Shown one piece after another: positions 34,858 through 42,473 of a stretch of 64,000 bases of DNA. The notes below the pieces were generated by a model that saw only the letters and a program-made list of their open reading frames with translations, searched no databases and was not told the origin of the DNA. Source of the DNA: Flavimaribacter sp039888615 (GTDB taxonomy: Bacteria > Pseudomonadota > Alphaproteobacteria > Rhizobiales > Rhizobiaceae); the NCBI GenBank assembly GCA_039888615.1, contig JBDQQS010000006.1; one strand, given 5' to 3'. The number at the start of each line of letters is the position of its first letter. Positions within the stretch are counted from its first letter, which is position 1. The position numbers were made by a program, and so were the translations under genes.

Positions 34858-35019
34858 CTATAATGGAATTGAGCATGCCTCGTCGTCGCGCTCTAGAAAC
34901 GATTGGATTGCGGAAATGTAAGGCTGCGGCGTCTCGAGGCATCCCATATGTGACGCGTCCGGCATGATCACCAATTCAGAATCTGGCATGGTGTCAACGG
35001 CGGAGCAAAAGTCGGCCAT
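34858..35019 (-). pseudogene. C-terminal remnant of an alpha/beta hydrolase
   Basis: On the minus strand the frame ending at the TAG at 34858-34860 encodes DTMPDSELVIMPDASHMGCL followed by ETPQPYISAIQSFL. This is the catalytic-His end of alpha/beta hydrolases (His in DASHM). Upstream in the same frame a TAA interrupts the sequence (about 35026) and no start or nucleophile elbow is found. It is a decayed fragment and marks the right border of the AT-richer segment. Confidence 0.6.
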
Positions 35020-35155
35020 TGCCAATTATCTCTGGCCAATCCTCGTGGCAATGTCACTGTCAAGTCCTTAACAGACGCTTGGGTTTCTGTATCTGTAGGC
35101 AGTGCAGGTATGGAACCTGCAATATTATCTAGCAGGTGCTGAAAGGGAAGATGTC

Positions 35156-35548
35156 ATGCTGAAAGTTACTTCTGCCCAGCTTGTTGAAGAAGCGCGCCGC
35201 GAGATTGAAGAGATATCGACAGATGACGCGGTGAAGTGGTTGGACGACGACAAAGTTCAGTTCATAGATATTCGCGATGTGCGTGAGCGACAGAGATCTG
35301 GATACATTCCGGGCAGTTTTCATGCCCCGCGCGGAATGGTCGAGTTTTGGGTCGATCCTGAAAGCCCCTATGCAAAGGATATCTTCCAGGAAGACAGAAA
35401 GTTCGTCTTCTACTGTGCCTCCGGATGGCGTTCCGCCCTGACTGTCAGCACGTTGACCAAAATGGGGTTTGATGCGGCGCATTTGAAAGATGGCTTTTCC
35501 GCCTGGAAAGATTCTGGTGCGCCGGTTGAAGAGGAATCTGGACGCTGA
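35156..35548 (+). CDS. Single-domain rhodanese-like sulfurtransferase
   Basis: A 130-aa rhodanese-fold protein with the active cysteine in VFYCASGWRSA and the usual VQFIDIRDVRERQRSGYIPG at the other end of the domain. It could move sulfane sulfur or act as a thiol-based carrier. The start at 35156 follows GGGAAG; an upstream in-frame start at 35102 has no ribosome site. It stands alone, convergent with the quinone reductase gene. Confidence 0.88.
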   Translation: MLKVTSAQLVEEARREIEEISTDDAVKWLDDDKVQFIDIRDVRERQRSGYIPGSFHAPRGMVEFWVDPESPYAKDIFQEDRKFVFYCASGWRSALTVSTLTKMGFDAAHLKDGFSAWKDSGAPVEEESGR

Positions 35549-35565
35549 ACGTCTGAATCCGATTG

Positions 35566-36543
35566 CTACGTAAACCGAATGACCAGCTTTCCGACAGCCG
35601 TCCTTTTGCTGAAGGTGTGCAGCATTTCGACCGCTTCGTCCAGGGTGCCGATGCGAGCGATTTTTGGGTCGAGTTTGCCATCAAGAATTAGCCCAGCGAG
35701 CTTCGCGCCGAGCACCGGACGCGCACCGTGATTGCGGTTGGCGTAATCCGCCCAGTAAACGCCCATCAGATTGCGTTCGCCAAGCAGGGCGAGGTTGACA
35801 GGCAGATTGGGAATGGCTCCACCTGCAAATCCAATCACGAGGTGACGTCCGCCATAGCCGAGCGAACGGAACGCAGCCTCGAAATGATCGCCCCCGACGG
35901 GGTCACAGACGATATCAAGACCGGCGCGGCCGAACTGCTCTTTCAGGACACTCCGCAGGTCTTGTTCGGCGTAGTTGATCAGGTGTTGGGCACCGTAGTC
36001 TGCACAGACCTTCAGCTTGTCGAAGCTGGAAGCCGCGGCAATGGCCTGTGCTGCGATATGGCGGCAGATATCGAGTGCGGCGAGGCCGACGCCGCCCGAA
36101 GCGCCCAGCACCAGCACCCTGTCGCCTGCGGACATTCCCGCACGGTTCATTAATCCGTGCCAGGCGGTCATGTAGGCCAAGGGAAAGGCAGCGGCGATGT
36201 TCCAGTCCAGTGCTTCGGGAATTTTAAAGGCACGTTCGGCCTCTACGACTGCTTCTTCCGCGAAGGCCCCCCAAGTGACGACCGCAGAAACCCGGTCGCC
36301 CACGGCAAACCCCTCGACCGCATTTCCGACCTCCACCACTTCGCCGGATAGTTCCATTCCGGGCGTGAAGGGCAGTTCCGGTTTCACCTGGTACCGGCCG
36401 GCGACGATCAAGCTGTCGGGAAAGTTAATGCCTGCGGCATGCACCTTCACGCGGAGGTGGTTGTCTAACAATTTGTCAGGCGCGACATCCTCGATCGAAA
36501 GCGCATCAATCCCGGAAAATTCATTACATCGTATGGCTTTCAT
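35566..36543 (-). CDS. NADPH:quinone oxidoreductase-type MDR protein
   Basis: A 325-aa medium-chain reductase without the zinc cysteines of alcohol dehydrogenases. Signatures: VHAAGINFPDSLIVAGRYQV, PFTPGMELSGEVVEVG, VLVLGASGGVGLAALDI (NADPH loop) and DIVCDPVGGDHFEAA. This group reduces quinones or enoyl/enone substrates. It overlaps the luciferase-like gene by 4 bp and ends the RidA-TRAP-monooxygenase operon, so it may act on the monooxygenase product. Confidence 0.9.
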   Translation of the reverse strand: MKAIRCNEFSGIDALSIEDVAPDKLLDNHLRVKVHAAGINFPDSLIVAGRYQVKPELPFTPGMELSGEVVEVGNAVEGFAVGDRVSAVVTWGAFAEEAVVEAERAFKIPEALDWNIAAAFPLAYMTAWHGLMNRAGMSAGDRVLVLGASGGVGLAALDICRHIAAQAIAAASSFDKLKVCADYGAQHLINYAEQDLRSVLKEQFGRAGLDIVCDPVGGDHFEAAFRSLGYGGRHLVIGFAGGAIPNLPVNLALLGERNLMGVYWADYANRNHGARPVLGAKLAGLILDGKLDPKIARIGTLDEAVEMLHTFSKRTAVGKLVIRFT

Positions 36544-37475
36544 CTGCGTGCCCCGCGGATACCAGGCACCAGTGCTTCGGCTATTACATCGAGCTGCTCC
36601 AGTTCGTCGAAGACAGGATTGAGTACAACGTAATCAGGCTTGCTTTCCAGAAAAGAACCAAGCTGATCAAGACAGTCCTCCGGCCTGCCGGATACAGCCA
36701 ACACATCCACCGCGGACGGATCACGTCCGGGATAGGTCGTACCGAACCACTCCCTAAGCCGGAACTGCGCTCGCGCCGTGTCGGAATCGACCGCGATATA
36801 CACCCTCTTGCCGACCTTGAAGGCACCCGGTGCGTGACCGGCTTCAGCGGCGAGTTCGCGCATCATCGTCATCTCGGAAAGATAGCGAGCGTTCGGGGCG
36901 GCACCGGCGCCCATCCAGCCGGTGCCTAGGCGCGCGGCGCGTTTCAACGCGATCCTGCTTGATCCACCGAACCAGATGGGTGGATGCGGCTTTTGAACTG
37001 GTTTCGGATTGATCGAGGCGTCTAGGATTTCAAGACGCCCGTCATCGTGGCTCACGCCGTCTTCGGTCCAGAACCGCCTAAGGAGTTCGACGGCCTGTTC
37101 GAGCTGCGCTCCGGTCCTCTCGGACGACAGTCCGCAAGCGCGGTAGGAGGCGGGATCGCTTCCCGCAGCGACGCCCATGATGAGCCGTCCGCCGGACAGA
37201 TGATCGAGCGTCGAGGTGGTTTTAGCCAGCAGAGCCGGACTGCGCAGTGCTATTTGCAGGATTCCGGTTCCTAGTTTTGCGCGGCTTGTCAGAGCGGCGG
37301 CAAAGCTCAGAAGCGCCACCGGAGCCAGTCTTGGACCTGGCCCGAAGAGCTGTTCGGTGACCCAGAGACTGTCGAAACCGAGAGCGTCAGACTTCATCAG
37401 ATAGTTTCGTAGACGGGCCATATCGAGGGCCTGCATCGAGGATTGTGGGATCGGCAGGCCGATTTCTATTGTCAT
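36540..37475 (-). CDS. LLM-class flavin-dependent monooxygenase
   Basis: A 311-aa bacterial-luciferase-fold oxidoreductase using FMNH2 or F420. Typical features are LGFDSLWVTEQLF, LGTGILQIALRSPALLAKTTS, GGRLIMGVAAGSDP and RLGTGWMGAGAAP. Coupled by overlap to the quinone reductase and 25 bp after the TRAP large permease, it probably oxidises the imported substrate or a derivative. No dedicated flavin reductase is encoded in this operon. Confidence 0.9.
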   Translation of the reverse strand: MTIEIGLPIPQSSMQALDMARLRNYLMKSDALGFDSLWVTEQLFGPGPRLAPVALLSFAAALTSRAKLGTGILQIALRSPALLAKTTSTLDHLSGGRLIMGVAAGSDPASYRACGLSSERTGAQLEQAVELLRRFWTEDGVSHDDGRLEILDASINPKPVQKPHPPIWFGGSSRIALKRAARLGTGWMGAGAAPNARYLSEMTMMRELAAEAGHAPGAFKVGKRVYIAVDSDTARAQFRLREWFGTTYPGRDPSAVDVLAVSGRPEDCLDQLGSFLESKPDYVVLNPVFDELEQLDVIAEALVPGIRGARR

Positions 37476-37500
37476 GGATTGGCCCTTGTAAATGCAGGTG

Positions 37501-38793
37501 TCATCGCAGTATCAGCGTCGGCAGGGACGGAAACGCGAAGAGGATCGCAGTGAGGCAGAAGAGCGCAAGCACGAAGGGCACGACGCCGCGAAAGATCGTC
37601 TGTATCGGAACATCAGGCGCCATGCCTGCAATGACGAAGACGTTGATCCCGACAGGGGGTGTAATCATGCCAAGTTGCACGGTTACCACGATCATTACAC
37701 CAAACCAGATCGGATCGATGCCCAGAGCGGTAATCAGCGGAAAGAAAATCGGAACCGTGAGCAGGAGCATGGAAATTTCATCCATGACCGCTCCCAACGC
37801 CAGGTAGATCACGAATATGATCATCAGCACGGTCGTGGCTGACAAGTCGGCGGCTGTAAACCAGGCGGCGACCGTCATCGGCATCTGGGTCAGCGCCACG
37901 AAAAACGAGAACATGTCGGCGCCGATCACGATGAAGAAGATCATCCCCGACGTCACGACTGTCTGGGTGATGGCGTCCCGAAACGCGATCCACGACAGTT
38001 TTCGACGCAGAACCCCTATCGTGATTGCGCCGATGGCGCCGAATGCTGCGGATTCTGTCGGCGTTGCGAGGCCTGTATAGATGGATCCGACCACGACAGT
38101 AAAAAGCAAGACGATCGGCCACATGTCCCGCAAGCTGGACAGGCGGTCATCCCGATCGCTCTCTTCGCCCGGTGGCGCAATGTCGGGATCGATGCGCACC
38201 CATATGGCGATTGCAAGCATGAACAGCGCCATGCCGATGATGCCAGGCACGATGCCGGCCAGCAGAAGATTACCTGGAGAGGTTTCGGTAACGATGGCGT
38301 AGAGGACAAAGATAATTGAGGGAGGGATCATGATCCCTAGCGTGCCGCCCGCCGCGATCGATCCCGTAGCCAGCGCATCGGAATAGCGGTAGCGCTTCAT
38401 CTCAGGCAGCACTACGCCAGATACGGCGGCCGCCGTGGCGATTGACGAACCACATATCGCACCGAAGGCAGCGCTTGAAAATACGGTCGCCATGGCGAGT
38501 CCGCCACGCAGTCGCCCTAACCAGGCATTGGCCGCACGGAAGAGGCTCTGGCTCAGACCTGACTGCGACGACACAAACCCCATCAGAAGAAATAGCGGAA
38601 TGATGAGGAAGGTGTAGGAACTGGCACGCTCGAAAGGAGCGTTGCGCAAGATGTAGATTGCAGATTGGGCAGACGAGACATAGGCTGTTCCGGCCAGACC
38701 CGTGATCGCCATTGCCAGAGCGATCGGGATCCTCAACGAGATCAGGCCGAGGAGTGCGGCAAAACCGCTTAGTGCAACCGCGAGTCCGTCCAT
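37501..38793 (-). CDS. dctM: TRAP transporter large permease (DctM)
   Basis: A 430-aa multi-helix permease: ASSYTFLIIPLFLLMGFVSSQ, FSSAAFGAICGSSIATAAAVS, GTLGIMIPPSIIFVLYAIV, GLATPTESAAFGAIGA and LGMITPPVGINVFVIAG. It abuts dctQ (stop and start adjacent) and completes the P-Q-M order of this operon. Distinct in sequence from the other TRAP permeases of the window. Confidence 0.93.
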   Translation of the reverse strand: MDGLAVALSGFAALLGLISLRIPIALAMAITGLAGTAYVSSAQSAIYILRNAPFERASSYTFLIIPLFLLMGFVSSQSGLSQSLFRAANAWLGRLRGGLAMATVFSSAAFGAICGSSIATAAAVSGVVLPEMKRYRYSDALATGSIAAGGTLGIMIPPSIIFVLYAIVTETSPGNLLLAGIVPGIIGMALFMLAIAIWVRIDPDIAPPGEESDRDDRLSSLRDMWPIVLLFTVVVGSIYTGLATPTESAAFGAIGAITIGVLRRKLSWIAFRDAITQTVVTSGMIFFIVIGADMFSFFVALTQMPMTVAAWFTAADLSATTVLMIIFVIYLALGAVMDEISMLLLTVPIFFPLITALGIDPIWFGVMIVVTVQLGMITPPVGINVFVIAGMAPDVPIQTIFRGVVPFVLALFCLTAILFAFPSLPTLILR

Positions 38794-39258
38794 TCAGTCT
38801 TGGTCTCCGGGACCAGTTTCGGTATCATGCAACATCCGAAAAAGTGCCGCGCCGGCCGCAGCCAGTGCACCGATTGCCGCACAGGCCATGAACGGCGCCA
38901 AAGGAAGGCGGGCCGTCAGTGTCGTCGTGCGCCCGAGATAGGCATCAAGGGCGAGTTGGCCGAGATAATATGCGACCGACACAAGAAATACCGACCCGGT
39001 GACAGCGGCAATCAGAAAGAGTGTCCGTTGCACCGTCGTCGGCAGCCGGCTGGTCAGCAGATCTACAGAAACATTCGCGTCGCGCAGGAAGGTCAGCGGA
39101 AGTGACAGAAAGATTGCGGCGGCAAGAAGCTGTTCGGAGAGCTCTACCATACCTGAATATCCACCGCCGAACAGTTTGCGAGCAATGGTGTTCAGCACAA
39201 TTGCCAGCGCCAATCCGACAAAAATTGAGCCTGACAGATATGCCAGGAGGCGCGAAAT
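38794..39258 (-). CDS. dctQ: TRAP transporter small permease (DctQ), probable ATT start
   Basis: A small four-helix TRAP permease (AYLSGSIFVGLALAIVLNTI; LSEQLLAAAIFLSLPLTFLR; DANVSVDLLTSRLP). The frame stays open back to an ATG at 39423, but that part lies inside dctP and encodes an Arg-rich non-membrane stretch. Between the dctP stop (39294) and the first helix there is no in-frame ATG, GTG or TTG. A perfect AAAAGGAGG (39266-39274) stands seven bases before an in-frame ATT (39256-39258), giving a 154-aa protein of normal size. A CTG near 39298 is another option. Confidence 0.8.
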   Translation of the reverse strand: MSRLLAYLSGSIFVGLALAIVLNTIARKLFGGGYSGMVELSEQLLAAAIFLSLPLTFLRDANVSVDLLTSRLPTTVQRTLFLIAAVTGSVFLVSVAYYLGQLALDAYLGRTTTLTARLPLAPFMACAAIGALAAAGAALFRMLHDTETGPGDQD

Positions 39259-39293
39259 ACGGGCGCCTCCTTTTCGGACTCCAGTGGGAATGC

Positions 39294-40325
39294 TCAGTTG
39301 CTTTCCCCGTGCTGTTCGGCGAGTGCACGTGCCTCTTCGAGCAGAGCGCGGGCATTCGATACGCCATTCGCCTCGGCGTTTGAGACCCAGGTCTCGTCCA
39401 TTCCCTCGACCATTTTCCGCCATTCTGCCCGTTCTTCCGGCGAAAGCGTGATGATTTCATGGCCATCACCGCTCAGCGCATTGCGGGCATTTTGGTCGTT
39501 CCCGTCCCAGATCGCTCCAATGTCTGCCCAGTATCCGGATCCTGGCGCTGTACTCTCGATTACAAGCTTCTGCAGGTCATCCGGAAGTTTCGCGAGAGAC
39601 TGTTTGTTCATGAAGGTTGCGAACACAGTCGAGTACATGGACAATTCGGTGTGGTACTTTGTAACTTCGTTGAGCTTGAAGGCCAGGACGCCTTCATGGT
39701 TGAGAACGAATCCATCAATTGTGCCCTGAGACATGGCCTGGTAGATTTCCGATGACGGCAATCCGACCTTCGAGCCACCGAGACCTTCTATAATATCTCC
39801 GGTGACGGCGGTAGGTGCGCGGATTCTCAGCCCCTTGAGGTCATCAATGTTGCGCACCGGTGTCTCGCTGGTATGGATATGGCCAGAAGGATGCACATTC
39901 ATGGCCAGAATTTGCACATCCGGATAATCTTCCGAGATGTATTCACCCCACAACTCCTCAAGCATTTGCGATCCGGTTTCGGCGGTTTTGAAAAGGAACG
40001 GCAGTTCGAGAACGGAGGTGCGCGGGAACTTGTTCGGCGACCAGCCCGGAATGCCGTAGCTGATGTCGGCCAATCCCGCTTCCACGCAATTATATTGCTC
40101 AGTGGGTTTGCAAAGCGAGGAGCCGGGAAAGATTGTTACTTTAAGGCGCCCATCAGATTTTTCTTCGAGCATTTCTGCCCATGGCACCAGTACCTTATTG
40201 TGATGCGTAGTGACCGGCGGCAGCATGCTGGACACCTTGAGTTCGTATTCCTGCGCTACGACTGCCGTCGTTAAGCCTGACAAGAGCGCCGAGACGCCAA
40301 AGATGGTCTTAATACCTGTCCACAT
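39294..40325 (-). CDS. dctP: TRAP transporter solute-binding protein (DctP)
   Basis: A 343-aa periplasmic protein with a Sec signal (LLSGLTTAVVAQ). DctP landmarks: WAEMLEEKSDGRLKVTIFPG, LKGLRIRAPTA with the ligand-binding Arg, AMSQGTIDGFVLN and LPDDLQKLVIES. GGAGAAC before the ATG fits. It follows the RidA gene by 30 bp and starts the P-Q-M transporter. Confidence 0.92.
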   Translation of the reverse strand: MWTGIKTIFGVSALLSGLTTAVVAQEYELKVSSMLPPVTTHHNKVLVPWAEMLEEKSDGRLKVTIFPGSSLCKPTEQYNCVEAGLADISYGIPGWSPNKFPRTSVLELPFLFKTAETGSQMLEELWGEYISEDYPDVQILAMNVHPSGHIHTSETPVRNIDDLKGLRIRAPTAVTGDIIEGLGGSKVGLPSSEIYQAMSQGTIDGFVLNHEGVLAFKLNEVTKYHTELSMYSTVFATFMNKQSLAKLPDDLQKLVIESTAPGSGYWADIGAIWDGNDQNARNALSGDGHEIITLSPEERAEWRKMVEGMDETWVSNAEANGVSNARALLEEARALAEQHGESN

Positions 40326-40355
40326 GGTGTTCTCCGTATTCGATTTGATACTGCG

Positions 40356-40802
40356 TTATTGAGCGGTGTTGGCAATTACCGCTTCTGCTTCGATTTCAAT
40401 TAGACTACCTGGACGCACGAGCTTGCCGCATTGCACGAGCGTACTGGCTGGAAACTTGTCGTGATCGAAGAAGCGGCCGCGAACCTCGTGCAGAACCCGG
40501 AGAGTATCTTCGTTCAGCTCTGTGACGAAAATCAGTGTCCTTACAATATCATTCAGGGTCGCACCCTGCTGCGAGAGGTCATCGCGCAGTTTCTCCAGTA
40601 TTTTCTCGCACTGACCTTCCATCGTGTTGCTGACGATGTTGCCATCCTCGTCTGTGCCCAGTTTCCCGGAGATGTAAATAATCGTATGCGTCGGCAAATC
40701 GACCCGGACGGCATCGCAAAAGGCGGCCGGTATACCTGTGTCTTTAATACCGGGGATATTGCGCGTCGGATTTTTGATTGTTGTAATTGATTGTCGGATC
40801 AA
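40356..40802 (-). CDS. RidA/YjgF-family protein lacking the catalytic arginine
   Basis: A 148-aa Rid-family protein (IIYISGKLGTDEDGNIV; LSQQGATLNDIVRTLIFVTE; GSLIEIEAEAV). Classic RidA has Arg in the PARS/PARST segment near the active site; here the segment is PASTLVQ, so imine deaminase activity of the RidA type is doubtful and a Rid4-7-like role more likely. The TTG start at 40802 is supported by GGGAG with 7-base spacing. First gene of the minus-strand operon, divergent from the Crp/Fnr regulator. Confidence 0.85.
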   Translation of the reverse strand: MIRQSITTIKNPTRNIPGIKDTGIPAAFCDAVRVDLPTHTIIYISGKLGTDEDGNIVSNTMEGQCEKILEKLRDDLSQQGATLNDIVRTLIFVTELNEDTLRVLHEVRGRFFDHDKFPASTLVQCGKLVRPGSLIEIEAEAVIANTAQ

Positions 40803-40883
40803 AGTCGTTCTCCCAGCTCTTGGGCCAAGTGGGCCGCAGTAACCCTATAAATAGTGCTCGGCGTTAGCCTATCTGTCAGTTAC

Positions 40884-40901
40884 TTGACATTGGGATGTCA
40901 A
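40884..40901. promoter_or_regulatory. Palindromic operator TTGACAT-N4-ATGTCAA
   Basis: An 18-bp inverted repeat with 7-bp arms in the 157-bp region between the divergent RidA-TRAP operon and the Crp/Fnr gene. The symmetry and TTGA/TCAA ends fit a Crp/Fnr-superfamily site. It is the natural candidate for binding by the regulator encoded next door. Confidence 0.6.
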
Positions 40902-40959
40902 ATTTGCTTGCTGGTCTTGGCCGAGTCCCCAGGAGTTGGGACTGCAAGGCAAGAACCGG

Positions 40960-41652
40960 ATGTCACTGAACTCAAACGCGCACATTGTTAAAATCCTCAC
41001 CGAACTGGCGGAGATTGGCGGTATCGACTCACAGCGACTGATACAGAAACAGGAGTTTGGCCCAAGAGAGAGTATCTTTCACCTCGGCGACAAACGAAAA
41101 TGCTTCTTTATTGTGCGCAAGGGGCGGACCCGGACCTACATGGTCTCGGCCTCTGGTCACGAAATCACTACCGGTATCTGGACCGAGGGTGCCACCTTGG
41201 GACTGATCAGCAGTATTGCAAGTATTCCGCGCGTCTTGTCGTGTGAAGCTATCGATAGATGTACGGTCGACATGGTGGACATAGTTCGGTTCGAGACTTT
41301 GATGGAGGCGCATCCGACCCTTGCCATCGCCATGTCCAAAACCATGGCTGAAACCGCGGCCTCTGCGATAACGCGGGCCAGCTATTTTGCGCTGCATTCC
41401 GCCATGGGTCGGCTGATCAAGGTATTGCTTACGCTAGGTCGGCATGAAGCCTATGGCCCGGACAATGATCAGGCGATGATTCGCGACCTCAGCAAGGAAG
41501 ACATAGCCAGAATTGCTAACGCCTCTCGCCCGTGGATATCACAGTCAATATCTCACCTGCAAAGCGAGGGGCTCTTGGAATCAAGACGAATGGAGATTCA
41601 CATTCCAAGTCTGTCGAGGCTCGAGAAATACTGCGACCTGGTTTGCGACTGA
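40960..41652 (+). CDS. Crp/Fnr-family transcriptional regulator
   Basis: A 230-aa regulator: cyclic-nucleotide-binding-like beta barrel (FGPRESIFHLGDKRKCFFIV; GATLGLISSIA) and C-terminal winged HTH (DLSKEDIARIANASRPWISQ then HLQSEGLLE). There is no FNR cysteine cluster at the N-terminus, so a redox FeS sensor is unlikely. It lies between two divergent catabolic operons and probably controls both through the adjacent palindrome. Start ATG 40960; a TTG at 40936 is also in frame. Confidence 0.9.
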   Translation: MSLNSNAHIVKILTELAEIGGIDSQRLIQKQEFGPRESIFHLGDKRKCFFIVRKGRTRTYMVSASGHEITTGIWTEGATLGLISSIASIPRVLSCEAIDRCTVDMVDIVRFETLMEAHPTLAIAMSKTMAETAASAITRASYFALHSAMGRLIKVLLTLGRHEAYGPDNDQAMIRDLSKEDIARIANASRPWISQSISHLQSEGLLESRRMEIHIPSLSRLEKYCDLVCD

Positions 41653-41741
41653 CCCGCGAGTGAGAATGTTAACTACCTGACAGAATAGCGGTCGTTCAAT
41701 CGCTAAGCGTTGACGAACACCAGCATCAAACGAGGGTGAAT

Positions 41742-42473
41742 TTGGCTCAGATAAATGTGAAGCGGAATAGTGGATGGGCAGAAATCCGGCTGGATCGGCC
41801 GGACAAGCGAAATGCTCTGGGCGAGGAGATACTAACCCAGCTTAACGACGCTATCGCAAGCTTTGTCGATGATGAAGACACACGGGTAATAGTACTCTCG
41901 GCCACCGCCCCCATCTTCAGTGCGGGCGCGGAGTCAAAAATAAAATCTGACTCGTCGGCGGAGGAAAAGCGTACGGCCTTCAAAGGAGCGAAATCACAGT
42001 TTCGTCGCCTTTTCGAACGGGCAACGAGCAGCTTTGAACAGCTCGAACAGATCACTGTCGCAAAGATCAACGGTCATGCGATAGGTGCCGGCTGGGGGCT
42101 GACCCTGGCTTGCGACTTTCGATATGCTGCCAGGCAGGCGCAGTTCTGGATCCCCGAGGTCGATCTCGGTGTTCTGTTGGGGGTAGGAACGACAACGCGA
42201 ATGGTACGCCTGATAGGAGCCGCCCGTACGAAGGAGATTGTCCTTGGTGGCCGGCGGTATGATGCAACCGCACTCAAAGATATTGGATTGCTGACCGAGG
42301 TCGTCGACAGCGGCGAACTCGACGAAGAGGTCCACAAGTATGTCGAGTTTCTTCTTGCAAAGCCGTTCCTGCCGCTGGCGCAAATGAAATCCCGCATCGA
42401 CCATATTGCCCGCACAGCCGTACCGGAGGCAGCTTCGGTAATCGAAACGATCTTGCCGAGAAAGGACAGCTAG
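41742..42473 (+). CDS. Enoyl-CoA hydratase/isomerase family protein
   Basis: A 243-aa crotonase-fold protein. It has the oxyanion-hole loops (SAGAESKI; GHAIGAGWGLTLACDFRYA) and PEVDLGVLLGVG with the second catalytic-type glutamate. The first glutamate of hydratases (in GGGxE) is replaced (GAGWG), which suggests isomerase, hydrolase or decarboxylase chemistry rather than plain hydration. The start is TTG 41742 with GAGGG upstream, or GTG 41736. Its stop abuts the CoA-transferase ATG. Confidence 0.87.
   Translation: MAQINVKRNSGWAEIRLDRPDKRNALGEEILTQLNDAIASFVDDEDTRVIVLSATAPIFSAGAESKIKSDSSAEEKRTAFKGAKSQFRRLFERATSSFEQLEQITVAKINGHAIGAGWGLTLACDFRYAARQAQFWIPEVDLGVLLGVGTTTRMVRLIGAARTKEIVLGGRRYDATALKDIGLLTEVVDSGELDEEVHKYVEFLLAKPFLPLAQMKSRIDHIARTAVPEAASVIETILPRKDS

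Noticed and set aside
37492..37842. Plus-strand frames over the TRAP large permease
   Set aside because: Charged, repetitive translations typical of antisense frames across GC-rich membrane-protein genes.
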